Notes under the pieces: model-generated
Told to the model about the DNA's origin: nothing
The model's database searches: none
Seen by the model: the letters and a program-made list of their open reading frames with translations, nothing else
Shown: positions 7,698 to 13,856 of the stretch, one piece after another
Numbering within the stretch: the stretch's first letter is position 1
Layout: every line of letters starts with the position of its first letter
Position numbers and translations under genes: made by a program
Assembly: GCA_035559315.1 (NCBI GenBank)
Contig: DATMBJ010000217.1
Coordinates: forward strand, 1-16,329
Direction of reading: 5' to 3'
Source: DATLZM01 sp035559315
Lineage (GTDB): Bacteria > Actinomycetota > UBA4738 > HRBIN12
DNA length: 16,329 nucleotides

Positions 7698-8183
7698 TCA
7701 GACCGCGGCGGCCGGGCGCTCCTCGGCCATCCTCCGCGCCGCCCAGCGGACGGCCTTCACGATGTTCACGTAGCCGGTGCAGCGGCAGATGTTCCCCGAG
7801 ATGGCCCAGCGGATGTCCTCCTCGGTGGGGTCGGGGTTCCGCTCGAGGAGGGCCTTGGCCACGAGCATCATCCCGGGCGTGCAGAACCCGCACTGGAGGC
7901 CGTGCTCCTCCTTGAACCCCTCCTGGATCGGATGGAGCCCGCCGTCCCGCGCGAGCCCCTCGACCGTCGTGACCTCGCGCCCGTCGGCCTGGACCGCGAG
8001 CACCGTGCAGGATTTCACCGGGACCCCGTCGAGGAGCACGGTGCAGGCGCCGCAGCTCGTGGTGTCGCAGCCCACGTGGGTGCCGGTGAGGTCGAACACC
8101 TCGCGGATCAGGTGGACCAGGAGGAGCCGCGGCTCGACGTCCGCCGTCCGCGGCACCCCGTTCACGGAAAGGCTGATTTCCAT
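7698..8183 (-). CDS. coxS: Aerobic CO dehydrogenase small (2x[2Fe-2S]) subunit
   Basis: A 161-aa iron-sulfur subunit. The plant-ferredoxin-like site has GCDTTSCGACTVLLDG with Cys39, Cys44, Cys47 and a fourth at Cys59; the helical site has CGFC (Cys98, Cys101) and CRC (Cys133, Cys135). All eight ligands are present. It relays electrons from the molybdenum site of CoxL to the FAD of CoxM. I place the start at the ATG at 8181-8183 because GGAGG lies about 7 nt upstream and the protein then begins MEISLSVNG like its relatives; an in-frame GTG at 8201 overlapping the coxM stop would add only six residues. The coxM stop is 14 nt before the chosen start. Confidence 0.94.
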   Translation of the reverse strand: MEISLSVNGVPRTADVEPRLLLVHLIREVFDLTGTHVGCDTTSCGACTVLLDGVPVKSCTVLAVQADGREVTTVEGLARDGGLHPIQEGFKEEHGLQCGFCTPGMMLVAKALLERNPDPTEEDIRWAISGNICRCTGYVNIVKAVRWAARRMAEERPAAAV

Positions 8184-8197
8184 CGTCCCCTCCTGCC

Positions 8198-9067
8198 TCA
8201 CGCGGCCCGGGCCTGCTGGACGGCGGCGGCCAGGCCGCGACGGACGTAGACCTCGACCACGTGGCGCTTGTACTCGGCGGAGCCCCGCACGTCGGAGACG
8301 GGGCTCGCGGCCTGGGCGGCGAGGCGGGCGGCCTCGGCGAACGCCTCCTCGGTGGGCTCGGCGCCGGCCAGCGCCGCCTCCGCCGCCTCGGCCCGGAGGT
8401 TCGTGGGGCCAACCGCGGCCATGCCGATCCCGGCCCGGCCGATCCGGCCGTCCCGCATCTCCACGTGGACGGCCACGGCGACCGTGGCGAAGTCGCCCAC
8501 CTTCCGCTCGAGCTTGAGGTAGGTCCCTCCGACCGGCCCGGCGGGGGCCGGGACCCGGACCTCGGTGAGGAGCTCGTCGGGCTCGAGGGAGGTGGTGAAC
8601 GTGTCGCGGAAGAGCTCCCGGACGGGGATCTCCCGCTCGCCGCGGCGGCTCCTCGCGACCACCGAGGCCCCGAGCGCGAGCATCACCGCGCCCCAGTCCC
8701 CGGAGGGGTCGGCGTGCGCGAGCGAGCCCCCGACCGTGCCGAGGTTGCGCACCAGCGGGTCGGAGATCTGTGGCGCGGCCGCGGCGATCGTCGGGTACCG
8801 CCCGCGGAGCGAGGTCTCCCGCTCGAGCGTCGCGTGGCGGACCATCGCGCCGATCCTGAGCTGCCCGGCGTCCTCGGCGAGCCCGTCGAGGCCGGGCACC
8901 CGGTTCACGTCGACCAGGACCGCGGGGGCGGCCAGGCGGAACTTGAGCAGCGGGATCAGGCTCTGCCCGCCGGCCAGGACCTTGGCCTGGTCGCCGTGCT
9001 CCGCGAGCAGGTCGACGGCCTCCTCGAGGCTCCCCGGCCTGCGGTAGTCGAACCGTGGGGGCAGCAT
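8198..9067 (-). CDS. coxM: Aerobic CO dehydrogenase medium (FAD-binding) subunit
   Basis: A 289-aa FAD subunit, standard family length. The two flavin-binding signatures are LAGGQSLIP (AGGQS at 32-36) and NLGTVGGSLAHADP (TVGGS at 111-115), at exactly the spacing seen in characterised CoxM. It begins MLPPRFDYRRPGSLEEA, a normal N-terminus for this group. It accepts electrons from CoxS and passes them toward the respiratory chain with CoxG. It is the first gene of the minus operon. The ATG at 9065-9067 is supported by GAGGAGG 7 nt upstream. It is much more like the plus-strand paralogue starting at 10064 than the one starting at 13853. Confidence 0.95.
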   Translation of the reverse strand: MLPPRFDYRRPGSLEEAVDLLAEHGDQAKVLAGGQSLIPLLKFRLAAPAVLVDVNRVPGLDGLAEDAGQLRIGAMVRHATLERETSLRGRYPTIAAAAPQISDPLVRNLGTVGGSLAHADPSGDWGAVMLALGASVVARSRRGEREIPVRELFRDTFTTSLEPDELLTEVRVPAPAGPVGGTYLKLERKVGDFATVAVAVHVEMRDGRIGRAGIGMAAVGPTNLRAEAAEAALAGAEPTEEAFAEAARLAAQAASPVSDVRGSAEYKRHVVEVYVRRGLAAAVQQARAA

Positions 9068-9198
9068 GCGTGACCTCCTCGGTGGACGACGGTCCCGGCG
9101 GATGCGTCGAGGGGTGCCGAGGCGCGGGCCATCCTGCGGCCCCGACGAGCCCAGCGGGCCCCGCCCCGTACCACGGCCATCCGCCCCTCCTGGGTGTG

Positions 9199-9220
9199 GA
9201 GCGCGGCTCCTCGCGCGCTC
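9199..9220 (-). promoter_or_regulatory. Perfect hairpin in the coxM leader
   Basis: Two 7-nt arms (GAGCGCG / CGCGCTC) flank an 8-nt loop. On the minus strand the loop reads CGAGGAGC, similar to the coxM ribosome site. It lies between the predicted transcription start near 9245 and coxM, so it would form in the mRNA leader. Function unknown; an attenuation, stability or protein-binding role is possible. Confidence 0.5.
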
Positions 9221-9251
9221 AGCCGTGCTTCTCGACGAAGCTGACCGTCGG

Positions 9252-9281
9252 ATTATCAGCTACCCGTCGAAACGCGGTCAA
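9252..9281 (-). promoter_or_regulatory. Predicted promoter of the form I cox operon
   Basis: On the minus strand a -35 box TTGACC (9276-9281) and a -10 box GATAAT (9252-9257) are separated by 18 nt; each matches five of six sigma70 consensus bases, striking in such GC-rich DNA. Transcription would start near 9245 and leave a leader of about 177 nt before coxM. Confidence 0.65.
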
Positions 9282-9298
9282 GGCGGTGGTCACCGCCT
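9281..9298. promoter_or_regulatory. 18-bp inverted repeat, candidate operator
   Basis: AGGCGGTG-GT-CACCGCCT is a perfect inverted repeat with 8-bp arms. It abuts the upstream side of the minus-strand -35 box (sharing one base), a position suited to an activator or repressor of the form I operon. The right half-site recurs exactly at 9377-9384. Confidence 0.5.
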
Positions 9299-9360
9299 CG
9301 GGAGAGCCGGCCGAGGCGGGCCCTACGTGGTGCTGGCGGCGGACGTTCGGCGTCGGTCGG

Positions 9361-9389
9361 ATGACCCGGTCGGGGCCACCGCCTATCAT
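9361..9389 (+). promoter_or_regulatory. Predicted promoter of the HTH regulator gene, leaderless
   Basis: A -35 box ATGACC (9361-9366, four of six) and a -10 box TATCAT (9384-9389) are 17 nt apart. The start of transcription would fall at about 9397, exactly on the GTG that begins the best regulator frame, with no ribosome site needed. The half-site CACCGCCT (9377-9384) lies in the spacer and touches the -10 box, which suggests repression or autoregulation. Confidence 0.5.
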
Positions 9390-9396
9390 CGGGCGG

Positions 9397-10062
9397 GTGC
9401 GGGAGCGGTTCGTCTCGGCGGCCGAGGTCGGCGAGCGCCTGGGGGTCTCGCCCGACACCGTCACCCGGTGGTGCCGGGAGGGGCGGATCCCCGGGATCAA
9501 GCCCGGCCGGGACTGGCGGATCCCGGCGTCGGTGGTCGAGGACCTCCTCGAGGGCCGGCCGTCCCGGCACTGGTCGGCGGACCTCGCGCGCCAGCTGCTC
9601 GCCCTCCGCGGTCCCGCCCACGTCCTCTGCCTCGTGCCGGGGCGCGCGCACGACGCGCGCCGGTTCGCGGGGGTGCTCGAGGGCCTGGGGCCGTCGTTCC
9701 GCCGCGCGCCCGAGCCGCCCCGTGGGCCGGTCGGCGGGATCCTCCCGCGGACCGTGCTCCTGGCCGCGCTCCGGGCGACCGCCGAGGCGGAGCTGGAGCT
9801 CCTGGCGGAGGCCGACGGGGCCTTCGTGCTCCGGTTCGTGGGGCAGGACGGGGCCTCCCTCGCCCCCCAGGAGCGGCGGGTCGACCGGCTGGCGCGGGCC
9901 CGGGGGCGCGTCGTGCTCTGCCTGGCCGCGCTGGGCGAGGCCCCGGAGCTCGGGGCGCTCCTCCCGTTCCACACCCACCTCCTGCTGGGAGCGGTCCACG
10001 GGCGGTCGTGGCTCTCCCGCAGCGAGCCGCCCGTCGGGGCGGCGGGCGCCGGGGGGGCGTGA
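9397..10062 (+). CDS. Helix-turn-helix (excisionase/MerR-like) regulator with unrecognised C-terminal domain
   Basis: A 221-aa protein. Residues 6-53 are a clear HTH_17-type DNA-binding domain: VSAAEVGERLGVSPDTVTRW, a short wing GRIPGIKPGRDWRIP, and a closing helix VVEDLLEG. The remaining roughly 165 residues are not recognised; they contain two hydrophobic strands ending in Cys (HVLCLV, Cys78; RVVLCLA, Cys175) and a His-containing FHTHLLLGAVHG (191-202), and end in a Gly/Ala tail. No membrane segment is evident. I choose GTG 9397 because a -10 box sits just upstream; an in-frame ATG at 9361 lies in the -35 box and has no ribosome site. The stop is 1 nt before the next coxM-like gene, so they are cotranscribed. 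Control of one or both cox clusters is inferred from position. Confidence 0.75.
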   Translation: MRERFVSAAEVGERLGVSPDTVTRWCREGRIPGIKPGRDWRIPASVVEDLLEGRPSRHWSADLARQLLALRGPAHVLCLVPGRAHDARRFAGVLEGLGPSFRRAPEPPRGPVGGILPRTVLLAALRATAEAELELLAEADGAFVLRFVGQDGASLAPQERRVDRLARARGRVVLCLAALGEAPELGALLPFHTHLLLGAVHGRSWLSRSEPPVGAAGAGGA

Positions 10063-10063
10063 G

Positions 10064-10927
10064 GTGTTCCCGCCGCGCTTCGACTACCGCGCTCCCCGCA
10101 GCCTCGAGGAGGCCCTGGCCCTCCTGGCCGAGCTGGGGCCGGAGGCCCGCCCCCTCGCCGGCGGGCAGAGCCTGATCCCCCTCCTCAAGCTCCGGGCGGC
10201 TCGGCCCTCGTGCCTCGTGGACCTGCGGTACCTGGGCCTCGACGCCCTCGGCGAGGAGGACGGGCACCTCGTGGTCGGGGCCACCGTCACCCACGCGGCG
10301 CTCGAGCGCTCGCCGCTCGTCCGGGACCGGTACCCGCTCCTCCACGACGCGGCATGCCTCATCGCCGACCCCCTGGTCCGGAACCTCGGGACCCTGGGCG
10401 GGTCGGCGGCGCACGCGGACCCGGCCGGGGACTGGGGCCCGGTCCTCCTCGCCGCCCGGGCGGTCCTGGTCGCGGCGGGCCCGGCCGGGGAGCGGGAGAT
10501 CCCGGCCGAGCGGTTCTTCGTGGGGAGCTTCGAGACGGCGCTCGCCCCGGAGGAGCTCCTGGTCCGGGTGGTCTTCCCGCGCCGAGCCCGTGGCGGAGGC
10601 GCCTACCACAAGCTCCGGCGGCGGGTCGGGGACTTCGCGACCGTGGGGGTGGCGGTCGACCTCGCCCTCGACGAGGCCGGGGCGATCGAGCACTGCGGGA
10701 TCGGCATGAGCGGGGTGGGGCTCTCCTACGTCCGCGCCGCCAAGGCCGAGGAGCACCTCCGGGGCCGCCGCCCCGACCGCGCCGCGCTCCGGCGGGCGGC
10801 CGAGATCGCGGCCGAGGAGGTCCACCCGGTCTCCGACCACCGCGGATCGGCCCGGTACAAGCGCGAGCTGGTCCGGGTCTTCGCCCTCCGGGGGCTGGAG
10901 CAGGCCCTGGAGCGGGCCTCGGCCTGA
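10064..10927 (+). CDS. CoxM-like FAD-binding subunit (extra copy ahead of the form II set)
   Basis: A 287-aa FAD-binding subunit of the xanthine dehydrogenase/CO dehydrogenase family. FAD motifs are AGGQS (32-36) and TLGGS (110-114). The start is GTG at 10064-10066, giving VFPPRFDYRAP to match the N-terminus of the minus-strand coxM; a G-run 6 nt upstream and the regulator stop 1 nt before suggest coupled translation. It shares long blocks with the form I coxM (PPRFDYR.P.SLEEA, LAGGQSLIPLLK, DPLVRNLGT.GGS.AHADP.GDWG) that are absent or changed in the third copy at 13853. It is therefore probably a paralogue of the form I subunit rather than the native partner of the form II large subunit. Its assembly partner is not determined by sequence. 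Confidence 0.88.
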   Translation: MFPPRFDYRAPRSLEEALALLAELGPEARPLAGGQSLIPLLKLRAARPSCLVDLRYLGLDALGEEDGHLVVGATVTHAALERSPLVRDRYPLLHDAACLIADPLVRNLGTLGGSAAHADPAGDWGPVLLAARAVLVAAGPAGEREIPAERFFVGSFETALAPEELLVRVVFPRRARGGGAYHKLRRRVGDFATVGVAVDLALDEAGAIEHCGIGMSGVGLSYVRAAKAEEHLRGRRPDRAALRRAAEIAAEEVHPVSDHRGSARYKRELVRVFALRGLEQALERASA

Positions 10928-10999
10928 TCCGATTTCCCTCTCCGCGGCCCCCGGGTGTACATTCCGCGCGAAGCCCCCTTCCGTCGAAAGGAGGCAGCC

Positions 11000-11476
11000 G
11001 TGAGACGGATCGCGGTCACCGTCAACGGGGTCCGGCGAGAGGCGGAGGTGGAGCCGCGCCAGCTGCTCGTCTACTTCCTCCGGGAGCAGCTCGGCCTCAC
11101 CGGCACGAACGTCGGCTGCGACACCTCGAGCTGCGGGGCGTGCACCGTGCTCCTCGACGGAGAGTCGGTGAAGTCCTGCACGCTGCTCGCGGTCCAGGCC
11201 GACGGCCGGGAGGTCACCACGATCGAGGGACTCGCCCGGGATGGGCAGCTCCACCCGGTCCAGGAGGCCTTCCACCGCAACCACGGCCTCCAGTGCGGCT
11301 ACTGCACGCCGGGGATGGTCATGGCGGCGGTCTCCTACCTCAAGGAGAACCCGACCCCGACCGAGGAGGAGGTCCGCCTCGCCCTCGAGGGGAACCTCTG
11401 CCGGTGCACCGGCTACCAGAACATCGTCAAGGCGATCCTCGACGCCGCCCGAGAGATGAGCGGCGCCCGGGCCTGA
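11000..11476 (+). CDS. Form II CO dehydrogenase-like small (2x[2Fe-2S]) subunit
   Basis: A 158-aa iron-sulfur subunit with all eight ligands: Cys40, Cys45, Cys48 and Cys60 in GCDTSSCGACTVLLDG and following, then CGYC (Cys99, Cys102) and CRC (Cys134, Cys136). Start is the GTG at 11000-11002, set by a strong ribosome site AAAGGAGG (10987-10994) with 5-nt spacing; an upstream in-frame ATG-like extension would add 15 residues without family similarity. It follows the extra FAD gene after 72 nt and precedes the large-subunit gene by 13 nt. It closely resembles the minus-strand coxS (shared VKSCT.LAVQADGREVTT.EGLARDG), so the two small subunits are paralogues. Confidence 0.93.
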   Translation: MRRIAVTVNGVRREAEVEPRQLLVYFLREQLGLTGTNVGCDTSSCGACTVLLDGESVKSCTLLAVQADGREVTTIEGLARDGQLHPVQEAFHRNHGLQCGYCTPGMVMAAVSYLKENPTPTEEEVRLALEGNLCRCTGYQNIVKAILDAAREMSGARA

Positions 11477-11489
11477 GGGGGGTCGAGCG

Positions 11490-13856
11490 ATGGCGATGAC
11501 CCAGGAACGCTACGTCGGACGCGAGGTCCTCAGGAAGGAGGACCCCGAGTTCCTCACGGGGAGGGCGCGGTACACGGACGACCTCGTGCTGCCCGGGATG
11601 CTCTGGATGGCGGTCGTCCGGAGCCCGTTCGCCCATGCCAGGATCAAGAAGGTCGACGTGTCCCGGGCCGTGGCGATGGAAGGCGTCGTGGCCGCCTTCT
11701 CCGGTCAGGACCTGGCGGGGGACTGGGCCGCGCCCCTCCTGATGGCCTGGCCGGTCACCGAGGACATCAAGAACCCGCCCCACTGGCCGCTGGCCAGGGA
11801 CAAGGCCCGCTACCAGGGCGATGGGGTGGCCGTGGTGGTGGCCGAGTCCCGGGCCCTCGCGGCCGACGCCGTCGAGGCGGTCGACGTGGAGTACGAGCCC
11901 CTGCCCGCCGTGGTGGACATGGAGGCCGCCCTGGCGGAGGGGGCCCCCGTCGTGCACGAGGAGTTCGGGACGAACCGCTGCTACACGTGGACCCACACGA
12001 ACGGGGACGTGGAGCGCGTGTTCGCCGAGGCTCCGGTGGTGGTGAAGGAGCGCTACGCGATCCAGCGGCAGATCCCGAACGCCATGGAACCCCGGTCGGT
12101 CCTCGCCGAACCCGGCCCCGCCGGCTCCTTCACGCTCTGGACGGCCTCGCAGATCCCACACATCGTGAAGGTGGCCATGGCCCTGTGCACCGGGATCCCG
12201 GAGTCGAAGCTCCGGGTCATCGCCCCCAGGGTCGGCGGGGGCTTCGGGTCGAAGCTCCAGGTGTACCCGGAGGAGGCCCTGGCGCTCGTGCTGGCCAAGC
12301 GCCTCGGCCGCCCCGTGAAGTGGACCGAGACCCGCTCGGAGAACTTCCTCGCCACGCACCACGGTCGGGAGCAGATCCAGGAGATCGAGCTCGCCGCCGA
12401 CGAGACGGGCAAGATCCGCGGGTACCGGGCCAGGGTCCTGGCCAACATGGGGGCATACCTCCGCATCATCACGCCGGGCACCCCGCTGCTGGGGGCGTTC
12501 CTGTACTGCGGGGCCTACGGCGGGGAGGCCTACGGGGTGGAGTTCACCGGGGTCTTCACCAACACGACCCCGACCGACGCCTACCGCGGCGCCGGCCGGC
12601 CGGAGGCGACGAACGCGATCGAGCGCGCGATCGACGCCCTCGCGCGACGGGTCGGGAAGGACCCGGTGGAGATCCGCCGCATGAACTTCCCGCCACCGTT
12701 CACCGAGCCCACGCCGTGCCCGTCCGGGCTGAACGTCGACTCCGGCAACTACCACGCGACGCTGGAGCGGGCCCTGGAGCTCGTCGGCTACGAGGAACTC
12801 CGGAAGGAGCAGCAGGCCCGGCGGGACCGGGGGGATGTGAAGCAGCTCGGGATCGGGTTCTCCACCTACCTCGAGAACTGCGGCCTCGCCCCGTCGCGGG
12901 TGCTCAAAGCCCTCCGCTACGCGGCGGGGGGTTGGGATGCCGCGAGCATCCGGGTCCTCCCGACCGGGAAGGTCGTGGTCGCGATCGGCACGACCCCGCA
13001 CGGGCAGAGCCACGAGACCACGTTCGCCCAGATCGTGGCCGACGACCTCGGGGTGCCCATCGAGGACGTCGAGATCGTCTTCGGTGACACGGAGCTCGCC
13101 CCGTGGGGGATGGACACCTATGGGAGCCGGAGCCTCGCGATCGGCGGCGTCGCCGTCCACCGGGCCGCGATGAAGATCGTCGAGAAGGCGCGGAGGATCG
13201 CGGCCCACGCGCTGGAGGTCTCGGAGGATGACCTCGAGTACGAGGCCGGGAGGTTCACGGTCAAGGGCGCGCCCGACCGGGCGAAGACCATCCCGGAGCT
13301 GGCCTTCGCGGCTTGGACCGCGCACGACCTGCCCGATGGGCTGGAGCCGAACCTCGACGCGCTCGCCGTCTACGACCCCGAGAACTTCGTGTTCCCCTAC
13401 GGCGCGCACATCTGCGTGGCCGAGGTCGACACCGAGACCGGCGAGGTCGAGGTCGTGAAGTACGTGGCCGTGGACGACGTGGGCACCATCATCAACCCGC
13501 AGATCGTCGACGGGCAGGTCGTAGGAGGGGTCATCCAGGGCATCGCGGAGGCCCTCTACGAGGAGGCCCGGTACGACGAGAACGGGCAGCTCCTCACCCC
13601 GAACCTCACGTCGTACGCGGTGCCGGCCGCGCCGGAGGTGCCGCCCATCACGATCGGCCGGACCGTGACGCCCTCCACCACGAACGAGCTCGGGGTGAAG
13701 GGGGTGGGCGAGACCGGGACGATCGCGTCGCCGGCCGCCGTGCTGAACGCGGTCGTCGACGCGCTCTCGCACCTCGGGGTCACCCAGATCGAACGCCCCG
13801 CGACCCCGGAGAAGGTCTGGAGAGCCATCCAGCGGGCGAAGGGAGGTGCCGCATGA
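11490..13856 (+). CDS. Form II CO dehydrogenase-like / xanthine dehydrogenase family molybdenum subunit
   Basis: A 788-aa molybdenum-binding subunit. Conserved blocks are VGGGFGSKLQVYP (248-260), HGQSHETTFAQIVADDLGV (504-522) and KGVGETGTIASPAA (737-750, with catalytic Glu741). The active-site loop reads AYRGAGR (364-370), the form II signature; the copper-binding Cys of form I is absent. It is a cytoplasmic Mo hydroxylase working with the [2Fe-2S] and FAD subunits beside it. Form II enzymes have been linked to slow CO oxidation in some bacteria, but many likely act on other carbonyl or heterocyclic substrates, so CO dehydrogenase is only one possibility. Start is ATG at 11490 with a G-rich AGGGGGG upstream. 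The stop overlaps the next ATG in an ATGA junction. Confidence 0.93.
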   Translation: MAMTQERYVGREVLRKEDPEFLTGRARYTDDLVLPGMLWMAVVRSPFAHARIKKVDVSRAVAMEGVVAAFSGQDLAGDWAAPLLMAWPVTEDIKNPPHWPLARDKARYQGDGVAVVVAESRALAADAVEAVDVEYEPLPAVVDMEAALAEGAPVVHEEFGTNRCYTWTHTNGDVERVFAEAPVVVKERYAIQRQIPNAMEPRSVLAEPGPAGSFTLWTASQIPHIVKVAMALCTGIPESKLRVIAPRVGGGFGSKLQVYPEEALALVLAKRLGRPVKWTETRSENFLATHHGREQIQEIELAADETGKIRGYRARVLANMGAYLRIITPGTPLLGAFLYCGAYGGEAYGVEFTGVFTNTTPTDAYRGAGRPEATNAIERAIDALARRVGKDPVEIRRMNFPPPFTEPTPCPSGLNVDSGNYHATLERALELVGYEELRKEQQARRDRGDVKQLGIGFSTYLENCGLAPSRVLKALRYAAGGWDAASIRVLPTGKVVVAIGTTPHGQSHETTFAQIVADDLGVPIEDVEIVFGDTELAPWGMDTYGSRSLAIGGVAVHRAAMKIVEKARRIAAHALEVSEDDLEYEAGRFTVKGAPDRAKTIPELAFAAWTAHDLPDGLEPNLDALAVYDPENFVFPYGAHICVAEVDTETGEVEVVKYVAVDDVGTIINPQIVDGQVVGGVIQGIAEALYEEARYDENGQLLTPNLTSYAVPAAPEVPPITIGRTVTPSTTNELGVKGVGETGTIASPAAVLNAVVDALSHLGVTQIERPATPEKVWRAIQRAKGGAA

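Larger units (their letters stand above)
9068..9396. other. Divergent control region between the form I operon and the HTH-form II operon
   Basis: 329 bp with no convincing gene. It has a more AT-rich core (about 9240-9282), a promoter on each strand, an 18-bp inverted repeat, a single repeat of its half-site in the opposite promoter and a hairpin in the minus-strand leader; these are listed separately. I looked for a known cofactor riboswitch in the minus-strand leader and could not recognise one. Confidence 0.7.

Noticed and set aside
1937..7915. Long plus-strand open frames antisense to the form I operon
   Set aside because: Compositionally typical antisense shadows (rich in His, Arg, Pro, Gly) without recognisable domains, opposite genes with strong family motifs.
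8184..8201. GTG at 8201 as start of coxS
   Set aside because: The ATG at 8183 has a strong GGAGG at proper spacing and gives the normal N-terminus of the family.
9068..9245. Molybdenum cofactor riboswitch in the coxM leader
   Set aside because: Position and length would suit it, but I could not recognise the conserved motif by eye; only a simple hairpin is supported. A covariance search would decide.
9361..9396. ATG at 9361 as start of the HTH regulator
   Set aside because: It has no ribosome site, adds residues with no family similarity and coincides with the likely -35 box; GTG 9397 is better supported.
10955..10999. Upstream ATG (10955) as start of the form II small subunit, with a TACATT box nearby as promoter
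   Set aside because: AAAGGAGG lies 5 nt before the GTG at 11000 and would be inside the longer frame. The promoter-like TACATT has no convincing -35 partner.
11490..13856. Calling the form II large subunit a true CO dehydrogenase (coxL)
   Set aside because: The copper-binding cysteine of the loop is missing and form II substrates are uncertain, so no cox symbol was given.
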